Source: Clostridiales bacterium (GTDB lineage Bacteria > Bacillota > Sulfobacillia > CADDZV01). From it: 64,000 nucleotides of DNA. The position numbers and the translations under genes were made by a program. This document shows, piece by piece, positions 1 through 7,657 of the stretch (position 1 is its first letter; every line of letters begins with the position of its first letter). A model generated the notes under the pieces. That model saw only the letters and a program-made list of their open reading frames with translations, was not told the origin of the DNA and made no database searches. The stretch is taken from positions 1-64,000 of the forward strand of contig CADDZV010000003.1 of assembly GCA_902812875.1 (NCBI GenBank), written 5' to 3'.

Positions 1-627
1 GTGTTCACCGAAGTAACGCCGCCGGTGCTGGCCGCCGACGCCCCGGAAGACGTGATCATCGAATGGGAAAAAGGCACGCCGGTGGCGGTGAACGGCGAGC
101 ACCTGGACCCCGTGGCCCTGGTGGAATACCTGAACGCGGTCGCGGGACGGCACGGCGTGGGCGTGCTCGACATGGTAGAGGACCGGCTCGTGGGGATGAA
201 GTCGCGGGGCGTGTACCAGACGCCGGCCGGGACCGTGCTGCATTTCGCCCACCGGAGCCTGGAACACCTCACCCTTGACCGGGCCACGCAGTCCTTCAAG
301 ACCATCGTGGCTGCCCGTTATGCGGAGCTCGTCTACGACGGCCTGTGGTTCTCGCCGCTTCGTTCGGCTCTGCAGTCCTTTGTCGATGCCACGCAGCAGA
401 CGGTCACTGGCTGGACGCGGGTTCGCCTGTACAAGGGACAAGTGCTGTATGCAGGAGCCGGCTCGCCTTACTCGCTCTACTCACCGCAACTGGCCACCTT
501 CGGGGCCGACGAGGTGTACGACCACAAGGATGCCGCCGGCTTCATCCGCCTTTTCGGGCTACCGCTGGAGGTAGAGGCCAGGGTGGCGAAGGCCGCGCTA
601 ACGCTCGCGGGGGGGCGGACAAAGTGA
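1..627 (+). CDS. argG: Argininosuccinate synthase, C-terminal part (cut by window edge)
   Basis: ArgG joins citrulline and aspartate with ATP to make argininosuccinate in cytosolic arginine synthesis. Only about 208 residues of a roughly 400-residue enzyme are inside the window; the GTG at base 1 is internal and not a start. The visible part matches the C-terminal half of the family, with the block reading LWFSPLR followed by [12 protein letters not shown], typical of the tetramerisation and active-site region. The stop at 625-627 overlaps the argH start by 4 bases (GTGA), so the two genes are translationally coupled. The family call is secure; the N-terminal half cannot be judged. Confidence 0.95.
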   Translation: MFTEVTPPVLAADAPEDVIIEWEKGTPVAVNGEHLDPVALVEYLNAVAGRHGVGVLDMVEDRLVGMKSRGVYQTPAGTVLHFAHRSLEHLTLDRATQSFKTIVAARYAELVYDGLWFSPLRSALQSFVDATQQTVTGWTRVRLYKGQVLYAGAGSPYSLYSPQLATFGADEVYDHKDAAGFIRLFGLPLEVEARVAKAALTLAGGRTK

Positions 628-2060
628 GCGCGGGCGACCACCGGCCCGCTACCATGTGGGGCGGGCGCTTTGCGGCCCCGCCTGACCCGCAGGCCTATCG
701 TTATCAGGCTTCGCTGGCCGTGGACTGGCGGCTTTGGCCATACGACATCGCAGGCTCGATCGCCCACGCCCGCATGCTCGCCCACGCCGGGATTATTTCC
801 GCGGCGGAGGCCCGTCAGATAGTCCAGGGGCTGGCCGACCTGCGGGACGATCTGCAGGCCGGTTCGGCCGTGCCACCCGCGGATGCCGAGGACGTCCACT
901 CCGCCATCGAAGCCATGCTCGTGGCACGCATCGGCAAACCAGCGGAGAAACTCCACACGGGCCGCAGCCGCAACGACCAGGTCGCCCTCGACCTGCGGCT
1001 TTATCTGCGGGACGAGGTCCGCGCCGTGGACCACCTGCTGGCCAAGGTGCAGTGTGCCCTTCTCGACGTGGCACAAGCCCACACAAAGACCGTGATGCCG
1101 GGCTACACGCACCTGCAGCTGGCCCAGCCCGTCACGCTGGCACACCACCTGATGGCCTACTACGAGATGTTCCGCCGCGACCGGGCACGGCTGGCCGGTA
1201 TCCTGCCGCGGATCAACGTCATGCCGCTCGGGGCCGGCGCCCTGGCCGGCTCCACCCTTCCGCTCGACCGCGATTACGTGGCCCGCGAGCTCGGTTTCCC
1301 AGCCGTGGCGGCCAACAGCATGGACGCGGTGGCCGACCGGGATTTCGTCGTCGAGTTTATCGCGGCCGCCGCCCTGGTTATGACCCACGTGAGCCGCCTC
1401 GCGGAAGAGCTCGTGCTGTGGTCATCGCAGGAATTCGGTTTTGTGGAGATCGACGATGCGTATGCCACCGGTTCGAGCCTCATGCCGCACAAGAAGAACC
1501 CCGACCTGCCAGAACTCATGCGGGGGCGGGCCGCCCGCCTGACCGGTGACCTGGTAACCGTGCTCACGATGCTGAAGGGGCTGCCGCTCACGTACAACAA
1601 AGATCTGCAGGAGGACAAACCGGCCCTCTTCGACGCTGTGGACACGGTGAAAGACACTGTGGCAATACTGCCGCCGTTTCTGGCGTCGCTGCGGTTCAAC
1701 GTGGCTAAACTGGCTGCGGGCGCCGCGGGCACGCTCGACCTGGCTCTGGCTACGGATCTGGCCGAGCACCTGGTCACCCAGGGGATACCGTTTCGCACGG
1801 CACATGCCCTGGTGGGCCAGCTCGTCCGTTACTGCCTGGATCGAGGCCGCCCGCTCACCAAGCTCACGGCAGACGATTGCCGCGGTGTACCGGGGATGGA
1901 CGATGGCACTGCAGCGGCAGTGGCGGCGTGGGCGGCGTCGCTGCAAAACGGCAGCGTCGCGGAGGCGGCCGTCGCCCGGCACCGTACGGTGGGCGGGCCG
2001 GCCCCGGAACTGGTCGCGGAGGCCATCAACCGCGCGAAGCTAGCTTGCTCCGGTGGTTAG
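624..2060 (+). CDS. argH: Argininosuccinate lyase
   Basis: Splits argininosuccinate into arginine and fumarate, the last step of arginine synthesis. The 478-residue protein has the usual length for the fumarase/aspartase superfamily. It carries MWGGRF near the N-terminus, [15 protein letters not shown], and the signature [12 protein letters not shown] near residue 283, which holds the catalytic serine loop. The chosen start is the GTG at 624, which overlaps the argG stop; the reading frame stays open upstream but that region is argG coding sequence. The argininosuccinate pair is here, while ornithine carbamoyltransferase lies separately at 45092-46024. Confidence 0.96.
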   Translation: MSAGDHRPATMWGGRFAAPPDPQAYRYQASLAVDWRLWPYDIAGSIAHARMLAHAGIISAAEARQIVQGLADLRDDLQAGSAVPPADAEDVHSAIEAMLVARIGKPAEKLHTGRSRNDQVALDLRLYLRDEVRAVDHLLAKVQCALLDVAQAHTKTVMPGYTHLQLAQPVTLAHHLMAYYEMFRRDRARLAGILPRINVMPLGAGALAGSTLPLDRDYVARELGFPAVAANSMDAVADRDFVVEFIAAAALVMTHVSRLAEELVLWSSQEFGFVEIDDAYATGSSLMPHKKNPDLPELMRGRAARLTGDLVTVLTMLKGLPLTYNKDLQEDKPALFDAVDTVKDTVAILPPFLASLRFNVAKLAAGAAGTLDLALATDLAEHLVTQGIPFRTAHALVGQLVRYCLDRGRPLTKLTADDCRGVPGMDDGTAAAVAAWAASLQNGSVAEAAVARHRTVGGPAPELVAEAINRAKLACSGG

Positions 2061-2197
2061 GTCATTTCCAGGCACCGGCAGCCCACATTGGCTTGGATGT
2101 GGTCACCATATGCCCACAAAAGGCGGCACAGCGGGCGTTGTAGGCACAAGATACCCTGAAATTGGCATAAAATGGCAGACTTGGGCAAGAGAGGTAA

Positions 2198-2249
2198 CAG
2201 CACTGGGCCACAGCACTCGGCCACATCGCTGGGCTACAGCACCTGCAGC
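2198..2249. repeat. Imperfect 13-bp tandem repeat between argH and the HD gene
   Basis: Three consecutive 13-base units, CAGCACTGGGCCA, CAGCACTCGGCCA and CATCGCTGGGCTA, are followed by a partial fourth unit beginning CAGCAC. The third unit contains the stop codon of the convergent HD-domain gene. No function is evident. The remaining sequence between argH and this repeat shows no gene and no clear terminator. Confidence 0.6.
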
Positions 2250-2827
2250 CCGTCCGTCTCCGCCGCCAGGGCAGCCAGAAAATCGTCCATCTCTGCCTGC
2301 CGCTTCTTGCCGAGGCGGCGGGCCGCGTCCGTGTGAAGGCGGGCAAATAGCTCACGGCGGAAGCGGTCAATCAACGTGATGGCGGCCGGGAGGTCCGGCG
2401 TCCAGTCGTCACGGCCCACGATCGACAGCAGCCGGGCAATGCCCACGGCCCCCATGAAATCGAGCACATCGGCATCGTGGAAGTACACGGCTTCCGGCAT
2501 GGCAGCCGGCTCCGCGTAGTACATGTGGCCCCGGACGATTTCCTGGACGACCGGAACCCTGGAGTCTGGGAAACCAGCCGCTGCCAGTACTTCCGGTGCC
2601 ACTTCCACCGAACGCTGGGCATGGTCCACACCTTCGCGCCGGTACGGTGGGAAGGCACCCAGGTCGTGCACGTACGCCGCCGCGAAGAGGGCCTCATTGT
2701 CGAGAGCCGCCCCAGCCGCCGTCCCCAGCTGCGCTGCCAGCTCATACACCCGGCGGCAGTGGGCCACTCCCCAAGCGGGGTGCTCAAACCGGGCCGCTTC
2801 TGCCACCAATCGCTCCTGCCATGACAT
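2234..2827 (-). CDS. HD-domain metal-dependent phosphohydrolase, substrate unknown
   Basis: A 197-residue protein of the HD superfamily, close in form to the YpgQ/YedJ-type predicted hydrolases. A conserved His near residue 26 precedes the HD pair at residues 54-55 in AYVHDLGAFPPY, followed by a helical region with EIVRGHMYY and YFHDADVLDFMG, which supplies further metal-ligand candidates. The ATG at 2827 was preferred because GGGGAG sits six bases upstream; an in-frame codon at 2857 would give ten extra residues but has no such site. The gene is convergent with argH and divergent from the yhhQ-queF operon. Nucleotide or phosphoester hydrolysis is a family-level inference. Confidence 0.8.
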   Translation of the reverse strand: MSWQERLVAEAARFEHPAWGVAHCRRVYELAAQLGTAAGAALDNEALFAAAYVHDLGAFPPYRREGVDHAQRSVEVAPEVLAAAGFPDSRVPVVQEIVRGHMYYAEPAAMPEAVYFHDADVLDFMGAVGIARLLSIVGRDDWTPDLPAAITLIDRFRRELFARLHTDAARRLGKKRQAEMDDFLAALAAETDGLQVL

Positions 2828-2868
2828 CAAGAACTCCCCCTCACCTGGCTTTGCCACATAAGTTTGCG

Positions 2869-2907
2869 GCCTTGGCGGCTATCCCTTTCTGCCGCAATCG
2901 CCAAGGC
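2869..2907. promoter_or_regulatory. Inverted repeat, possible operator for the yhhQ-queF operon
   Basis: GCCTTGGCG at 2869-2877 is exactly complementary to CGCCAAGGC at 2899-2907, with 21 bases between the arms and 30 bases between arm centres, about three helical turns. Each arm is itself nearly palindromic (around CGCCAAGGCG). The right arm ends just before the -10-like TACAAT at 2910, so a bound protein would compete with RNA polymerase. No T-tract follows, so a terminator is unlikely. Confidence 0.5.
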
Positions 2908-2909
2908 GG

Positions 2910-2915
2910 TACAAT
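2910..2915 (+). promoter_or_regulatory. Candidate -10 box of the yhhQ-queF-GH38 operon
   Basis: TACAAT lies 22 bases before the ATG at 2937. No convincing -35 hexamer is visible at the right distance, which would fit an activated promoter or one governed by the adjacent inverted repeat. The implied 5' leader is only about 15 bases, too short to hold a preQ1 riboswitch. Confidence 0.45.
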
Positions 2916-2936
2916 ACTAGTCTAGGGGGTGGGCAC

Positions 2937-3599
2937 ATGCCGCTTTACCCGGTGCTCGGGGGACTTTTCGTGGCCTTTCTCTTGATCTCCAACATCGTGG
3001 CGGGGAAGCTCATCCTGGTGGGAGGATTGGTACTTCCAGCCGCGGTGGTGCTTTTCCCGGTGACTTACATCTTCGGCGACGTACTCACCGAGGTCTACGG
3101 ATTCAAGCGGTCGCGGCTTATCATCTGGACGGGTTTCGCCGCCAACGTCATCATGGCTCTGGTATTCCAGCTGGTAGTAGCCCTGCCCCACCCGCCGTTT
3201 TGGACCGGGCAGGATGCCTACGCGACGGTGCTTGGTATGGTCCCCCGCATCGTGGTGGCTTCGCTTTTGGCCTATCTGGCCGGCGAATTCTCCAACTCCG
3301 TCGTTCTTTCACGCATGAAGATTCTCACGCGGGGCCGGTGGCTTTTCACGCGTACCATCGGGTCGACCATCGTCGGGGAAGGAGTAGACACCCTCATCTT
3401 CATTACCCTGTCGTTCTACGGACTGGTGCCTGGCCACGTGCTCGGGCAGATGATGGCAGCCCAGTACCTCTGGAAAGTAGCGTACGAGGTCCTGGCCACT
3501 CCGCTGACATACCTGGTGGTGGCGTTGGTAAAGCGGGTCGACCGGGTCGACACGTATGACTACGGTGTCCGCTACAATCCGTTTAGCCTGGAGGTGTGA
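2937..3599 (+). CDS. yhhQ: Queuosine precursor transporter, YhhQ (VUT/DUF165) family
   Basis: A 220-residue integral membrane protein of the YhhQ family, whose characterised members import queuosine precursors such as preQ0 and preQ1. Hydrophobic segments start at about residues 3, 32, 62, 98, 145 and 175, consistent with six helices. Family landmarks include FLLISNIVAGKL near the N-terminus, the loop FGDVLTEVYGFKRSR at about 46-60, and VGEGVDTLIFI near 143. GGGGGTGGG lies just upstream of the ATG. The next gene, queF, starts one base after this stop codon, and this pairing strongly supports a role in preQ0 uptake. YhhQ membership is clear; the exact substrate is inferred from context. Confidence 0.9.
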   Translation: MPLYPVLGGLFVAFLLISNIVAGKLILVGGLVLPAAVVLFPVTYIFGDVLTEVYGFKRSRLIIWTGFAANVIMALVFQLVVALPHPPFWTGQDAYATVLGMVPRIVVASLLAYLAGEFSNSVVLSRMKILTRGRWLFTRTIGSTIVGEGVDTLIFITLSFYGLVPGHVLGQMMAAQYLWKVAYEVLATPLTYLVVALVKRVDRVDTYDYGVRYNPFSLEV

Positions 3600-3600
3600 C

Positions 3601-3993
3601 ATGGCTGACTATCAGTTCGAAGCCCTCGGGCACGAGATACGCGAACCAAGGCGGAAACTGGAGGTTTTCCCTGCTCCGCCGCATGTGACCACGGTGGTGC
3701 TCTCCTCCGACGAAGTCACGAGCCTCTGCCCGGTCACCGGCCAGCCCGACTGGGACACGGTCACCATCGAATACTCCCCTGCCGCCTTCTGCATCGAAAG
3801 CAAAAGTCTCAAGCTGTATCTGTGGAGCTTCCGCAACGAAGGCGTCTTCTGCGAATCGTTCGCGGAGCGCATCGCCCAGGATGTCATGGCCGCCGCCCGG
3901 CCGCACTGGTGCAAGGTGACCGTGACGCAGAAGCCCCGTGGCGGCATCACCATTACCGCCACTGCCATGGTGACGGAGGAGCCGCCGGCATGA
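3601..3993 (+). CDS. queF: NADPH-dependent 7-cyano-7-deazaguanine reductase (preQ0 reductase)
   Basis: Reduces the nitrile of preQ0 to the aminomethyl group of preQ1, the base that tRNA-guanine transglycosylase inserts into tRNA on the way to queuosine. At 130 residues it is the short unimodular (Bacillus-type) form. The nucleophilic cysteine is Cys43 in SLCPVTGQPDW, with the conserved Asp50, followed by the QueF motif ESKSLKLYLWSFRNE at residues 66-80. A GGAGG ribosome site lies within the end of yhhQ. The stop overlaps the next start by 4 bases (ATGA). No other queuosine gene is in the window, so preQ0 is likely supplied by the transporter. Confidence 0.96.
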   Translation: MADYQFEALGHEIREPRRKLEVFPAPPHVTTVVLSSDEVTSLCPVTGQPDWDTVTIEYSPAAFCIESKSLKLYLWSFRNEGVFCESFAERIAQDVMAAARPHWCKVTVTQKPRGGITITATAMVTEEPPA

Positions 3994-6650
3994 AACACTT
4001 CTTTGTGGTCCCCCACACGCACTGGGATCGCGAATGGTACCTGCCCTACCAGGAATTCCGGGCGCGGCTGGTGCGCATGATTGACAAGCTGCTCGCCATC
4101 ATGGAATCGGACGAGGAGTTCCGCTTTTTCGTCCTGGACGGGCAGACGGTGGTACTGGAAGACTACCTCGAGATGAGGCCAGAGAACAAAACTCGCCTGG
4201 AAGCTCTTGCCAAGGCGGGCCGGCTGCTGGTAGGCCCCTGGTACGTGCTGCCAGACGAGTTTCTGGTCACGGGAGAAGCGATCGTCCGCAACTTGCTTTT
4301 GGGCGCCGCCATTGCCCGCGATTACGGCGGCCGCATGCCGGTGGGGTATCTGCCCGACCAGTTCGGGCACATCGCCCAGATGCCGCAAATACTGCAGCTG
4401 GCCGGACTAGAAACCGCCGTGCTGTGGCGCGGCGTGCCTCCCGAGATCACACAGAACGAGTTCCGGTGGGTGGCCCTGGATGGGTCAGAAGTTTTCTGCG
4501 TCTACCTCTCACAAAGTTACTCAAACGGCGTCAACCTCCCGCTCGATCCGGTTGCCCTGGAGTCCCGGCTGGAGGACATCGCCGCCCGCCTGGCGCCGTA
4601 CGACCGTACGGGCCTTTTACTGGTCATGAACGGCTCTGACCACCGCGACCCGCAGGCCGGTCTGCCGCAAGCCCTGGCGGCGGTCAGGCGGCCAGACTGG
4701 CAGTTGGAGATCACGAGCCTGCCAGCCTACGTGGAAAAGGCCCGTGCGGCCAGAGCCGGCACAGACGCTGCCAACACACCCAAGGAAGCCCTGCCGGTGT
4801 GGCGGGGCGAGCTACGCTCGCCGGCGCGGGCCCCGATGCTGGTGGGCGTCAGCTCCACCCGCATTGGCCAGAAGATCCGCCACTTCCGGCTGGCAATTCT
4901 TCTGGAAAAACGGGCAGAGCCGGCCGCGGCGTGGGCTTGGCTCACCGGCAGCCGGTATCCGGCCCAGGAACTCTACCAGGCTTGGAAGTACTTACTCCAA
5001 AACGAGCCACACGACAGCATCTGCGGCTGCAGCGTCGACCAGGTGCACCGGGAGATGGAGACCCGGTTCGATTGGGGCGAGCAGATTGCCGGAATTTTGG
5101 CCCGCACCGCCGAAGAAGAGCTGGCGGCCCGCATAAACCAAGACAGCGCACCGGCTCGTGCGGACGGGCTCGCTGACGATGGGAAGTCCGTTGTCGTCTT
5201 CAACCTCGGCGGTCCCGGCGGGCCGGCCGTGATCGAGGGCATGCTCGCCGCCGCCGAGGCACCCCTGGAAGCCGTCACCCCGTCCGGGACAGTCTTGCCG
5301 GTCCAAGTCGCCACCGCCGCGGGGGCAAGCCCCACCGGCCGCCCGGTGGTCTTGGTAGACCCCGACCTGCCAGCCGGCGGCTTCCGAACCTACCGCCTCC
5401 GCACCGCTCGCGCCGGCAAAAAACCAGCGGCCAGGCCGTTCTTGTCCGTGCGCATCGCACCCGCAGAGCTCGCCAACGAATTCTTTGCTTTGTCGGTCAA
5501 CCCGGACGGATCCCTGCGCCTGACCGACCGGCGCACTGGCGTCGTCTATCCTTCTATCAACCGCTTTGTGGACGGTGGCGACGCCGGGGATGAGTACAAT
5601 TACTCCCCGCCGGCCCGAGATCACCTCGTGATGGCACCCAGTGGCGATCCCCTGTCCGGGTCCAGCGCCGCCGTGCAGGTCACCGTGGTGGAAGACGGGC
5701 CGGTCCGGGCCACGCTAGCGATCTGTCCTCGCTACCGTGTCCCCGCTGGCCTCTCCGAAGACCGCCAGGAGCGGGACCGGGACCATTACGTGGAGCTTCC
5801 CATCATCACACGAGTGAGCTTGTACGCAGGGCTGCCCCGCATTGACTTCGCGACCACCATCGAAAACCGGGCCCGTGACCATCGCTTACGGGTTCATTTC
5901 GATACCCCGTTCACCGTCACGGGCGCCGTCGCGGAAACGCAGTTCGGCGTTGTGGAACGGCCGGTGGCCGAAAACAGCGATGCGGGGTTTGCCGAAGTGC
6001 CCCAGGGCACAAAACCCAGCCAGGGCTTTGTGGACATCAGCGACGGACGGGCGGGCCTCGGCATCATGAGCCGTGGCCTGCCCGAATACGAGGTGGTGCC
6101 CGGAAAAGAAGGCGGATCCGCCTTGGCCTTGACACTTTTGCGCGCCGTCGGGTGGCTTTCCCGCGGCGACCTGGCGGTACGTCGCGGTCATGCCGGTCCG
6201 GGCTACCCCACCCCCGATGCCCAGTGCCTGGGAACCCACACGTTCGAATATGCCGTGCTGCCGCACGCCGGCTCGTGGTTGGAGGCGGACCTGCCGACCA
6301 AGGCCTGGGCCTACAAGGCACCGCCCATACTCCTTGCCCTGCCCTCCCCCCAAGAGGAGAGACCGGGCCCTTTGCCGCCGGAAGGCAGTTTTTTGCGGGT
6401 AACTCCCAGTGCGGTGCAGGTGAGTGCGGTAAAAAAGGCAGAGGCGACCGACGAGCTCATCGTCCGCATCTTCAACGATTCGCCAGCCGCGGTGACGGCT
6501 AGGGTGAACACCATCCTGTCATTGGTGGCGTGGCGGCGGGTCAGCCTGATGGAAGAAGCCACATCCCCGGAAGCCGGCCCGCCGTGCACCCTTACGCTTC
6601 AACCGTGGGAAATCGCCACGCTGGCCCTGGCGCTGTCCGCCGGCCACTAG
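3990..6650 (+). CDS. Glycoside hydrolase family 38 alpha-mannosidase
   Basis: An 886-residue exo-acting alpha-mannosidase of family GH38, similar in size to E. coli mannosylglycerate hydrolase MngB. The N-terminal catalytic barrel opens with HTHWDREWYLPYQEFR, where His11 and Asp13 are probable zinc ligands. The predicted nucleophile is Asp123 in GYLPDQFGHIAQ, and the middle-domain motif NEPHDSICGCS lies near residue 335. The C-terminal half is the beta-rich GH38 region. There is no signal peptide, so the enzyme should be cytoplasmic. The start overlaps the queF stop (ATGA), which implies co-translation with a queuosine gene. Candidate substrates include mannosylglycerate, mannosides from glycans, or, speculatively, mannosylated queuosine. 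Confidence 0.93.
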   Translation: MKHFFVVPHTHWDREWYLPYQEFRARLVRMIDKLLAIMESDEEFRFFVLDGQTVVLEDYLEMRPENKTRLEALAKAGRLLVGPWYVLPDEFLVTGEAIVRNLLLGAAIARDYGGRMPVGYLPDQFGHIAQMPQILQLAGLETAVLWRGVPPEITQNEFRWVALDGSEVFCVYLSQSYSNGVNLPLDPVALESRLEDIAARLAPYDRTGLLLVMNGSDHRDPQAGLPQALAAVRRPDWQLEITSLPAYVEKARAARAGTDAANTPKEALPVWRGELRSPARAPMLVGVSSTRIGQKIRHFRLAILLEKRAEPAAAWAWLTGSRYPAQELYQAWKYLLQNEPHDSICGCSVDQVHREMETRFDWGEQIAGILARTAEEELAARINQDSAPARADGLADDGKSVVVFNLGGPGGPAVIEGMLAAAEAPLEAVTPSGTVLPVQVATAAGASPTGRPVVLVDPDLPAGGFRTYRLRTARAGKKPAARPFLSVRIAPAELANEFFALSVNPDGSLRLTDRRTGVVYPSINRFVDGGDAGDEYNYSPPARDHLVMAPSGDPLSGSSAAVQVTVVEDGPVRATLAICPRYRVPAGLSEDRQERDRDHYVELPIITRVSLYAGLPRIDFATTIENRARDHRLRVHFDTPFTVTGAVAETQFGVVERPVAENSDAGFAEVPQGTKPSQGFVDISDGRAGLGIMSRGLPEYEVVPGKEGGSALALTLLRAVGWLSRGDLAVRRGHAGPGYPTPDAQCLGTHTFEYAVLPHAGSWLEADLPTKAWAYKAPPILLALPSPQEERPGPLPPEGSFLRVTPSAVQVSAVKKAEATDELIVRIFNDSPAAVTARVNTILSLVAWRRVSLMEEATSPEAGPPCTLTLQPWEIATLALALSAGH

Positions 6651-6688
6651 CGGCGGCAGGGCTAGGGCCGAACGCAGCGATAGATTAC

Positions 6689-7624
6689 CTAGCGACGCGT
6701 GGGTTTCAGCTCGACGTAAGTCCGCGGCTTTTCCACCGGCTCGTCCATGTCGCCGGTCATATACACAAAGGTGGCGTTCGGGTTGTCGGAGAAAGCCGCC
6801 GGCTCGCCGTGGCGGTCCAAGGCCACGATGTTCATGCCGCCGAAATACTCATCCACCAAATCCTCAAGGTCGTTCATGGCCCGGATGCCCGCCTCCTGGA
6901 TCCCGAGCCCAGCCTTCAGGTACATGACCACACTGTGGGCGGTGGCCGCCCGGATCGCCATCTCGCCACGTCCCGTGCAGGCGGCCCCACCGTAGCGACT
7001 GTCGCAGTAATTGCCAGCCCCGATCACCGGCGAGTCGCCCAGCCGTCCAGGATACTTCCATGCCCAGCCGCTGGTGCTGACGCCACAAGCCATATGCCCG
7101 TGGTCGTCCAAGGCAATGAAGTTCACGGTGCCGTGGGCCTTTTCGGGATCCTTGGCCATGGCCGCAAGCTTACGCATGCGCTCCAGATAACGCACGCGCT
7201 CCGGGGCAGAATAAAAATCGGAGTCCACAAAGCCCCTGGCCCAGATCTCCTTGGCCTCGGGTGTCAGCAGGTCAGTCGGCTCGAAACCCATCTCTTTGGC
7301 GAAACGTTCCGCCCCCGGGCCGACCAGGAATACATGCGGCAGTTCCTCCATCACGCGGCGGGCGATGGAGATCGGGTGTTCAAAACCGTGCACTGCTCCC
7401 ACCGCACCGGCCGCCAGGGTGTCGCCATCCATGATGCTGGCGTCAAGCTCCACTTCACCCGCCAGGTTGGGCAGGCCGCCCTTGCCGACGCTGTGGTCTT
7501 CCAGATTCGATTCCACCAGCCGGATGCCCGCCTCCACCGCGTCGATCGGGCTGCCGCCCTTTTTCATGACTTCGATTGCCGCTTTGATGCCCACCCGCCC
7601 ATTGGCGGACGCGACGACGATCAT
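6689..7624 (-). CDS. N4-(beta-N-acetylglucosaminyl)-asparaginase / isoaspartyl peptidase family Ntn hydrolase
   Basis: A member of asparaginase family 2, enzymes that cut their own chain to expose an N-terminal threonine. The probable cleavage site and nucleophile lie in HGTVNFIALDDHG (near residue 165), followed by the substrate-binding block SGWAWKYPGRLGDSPVIGAGNYCD and the GGAACTGRGE loop, all typical of the glycosylasparaginase branch. The ATG at 7624 has GGAGGG six bases upstream and was chosen over an in-frame ATG seven codons earlier. The 311-residue product has no signal peptide. It starts 33 bases after the ABC permease gene and may be co-transcribed with it. Whether it acts on glycoasparagine, isoaspartyl peptides or asparagine cannot be decided here. 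Confidence 0.88.
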   Translation of the reverse strand: MIVVASANGRVGIKAAIEVMKKGGSPIDAVEAGIRLVESNLEDHSVGKGGLPNLAGEVELDASIMDGDTLAAGAVGAVHGFEHPISIARRVMEELPHVFLVGPGAERFAKEMGFEPTDLLTPEAKEIWARGFVDSDFYSAPERVRYLERMRKLAAMAKDPEKAHGTVNFIALDDHGHMACGVSTSGWAWKYPGRLGDSPVIGAGNYCDSRYGGAACTGRGEMAIRAATAHSVVMYLKAGLGIQEAGIRAMNDLEDLVDEYFGGMNIVALDRHGEPAAFSDNPNATFVYMTGDMDEPVEKPRTYVELKPTRR

Positions 7625-7657
7625 CTCATGCCCTCCCCGGACCAAATTGGTACGCAG

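Noticed and set aside
2861-2936. preQ1 riboswitch before the yhhQ-queF operon
   Set aside because: The -10 box is only about 22 bases from the ATG, leaving a leader of some 15 bases, and no preQ1 aptamer sequence is visible.
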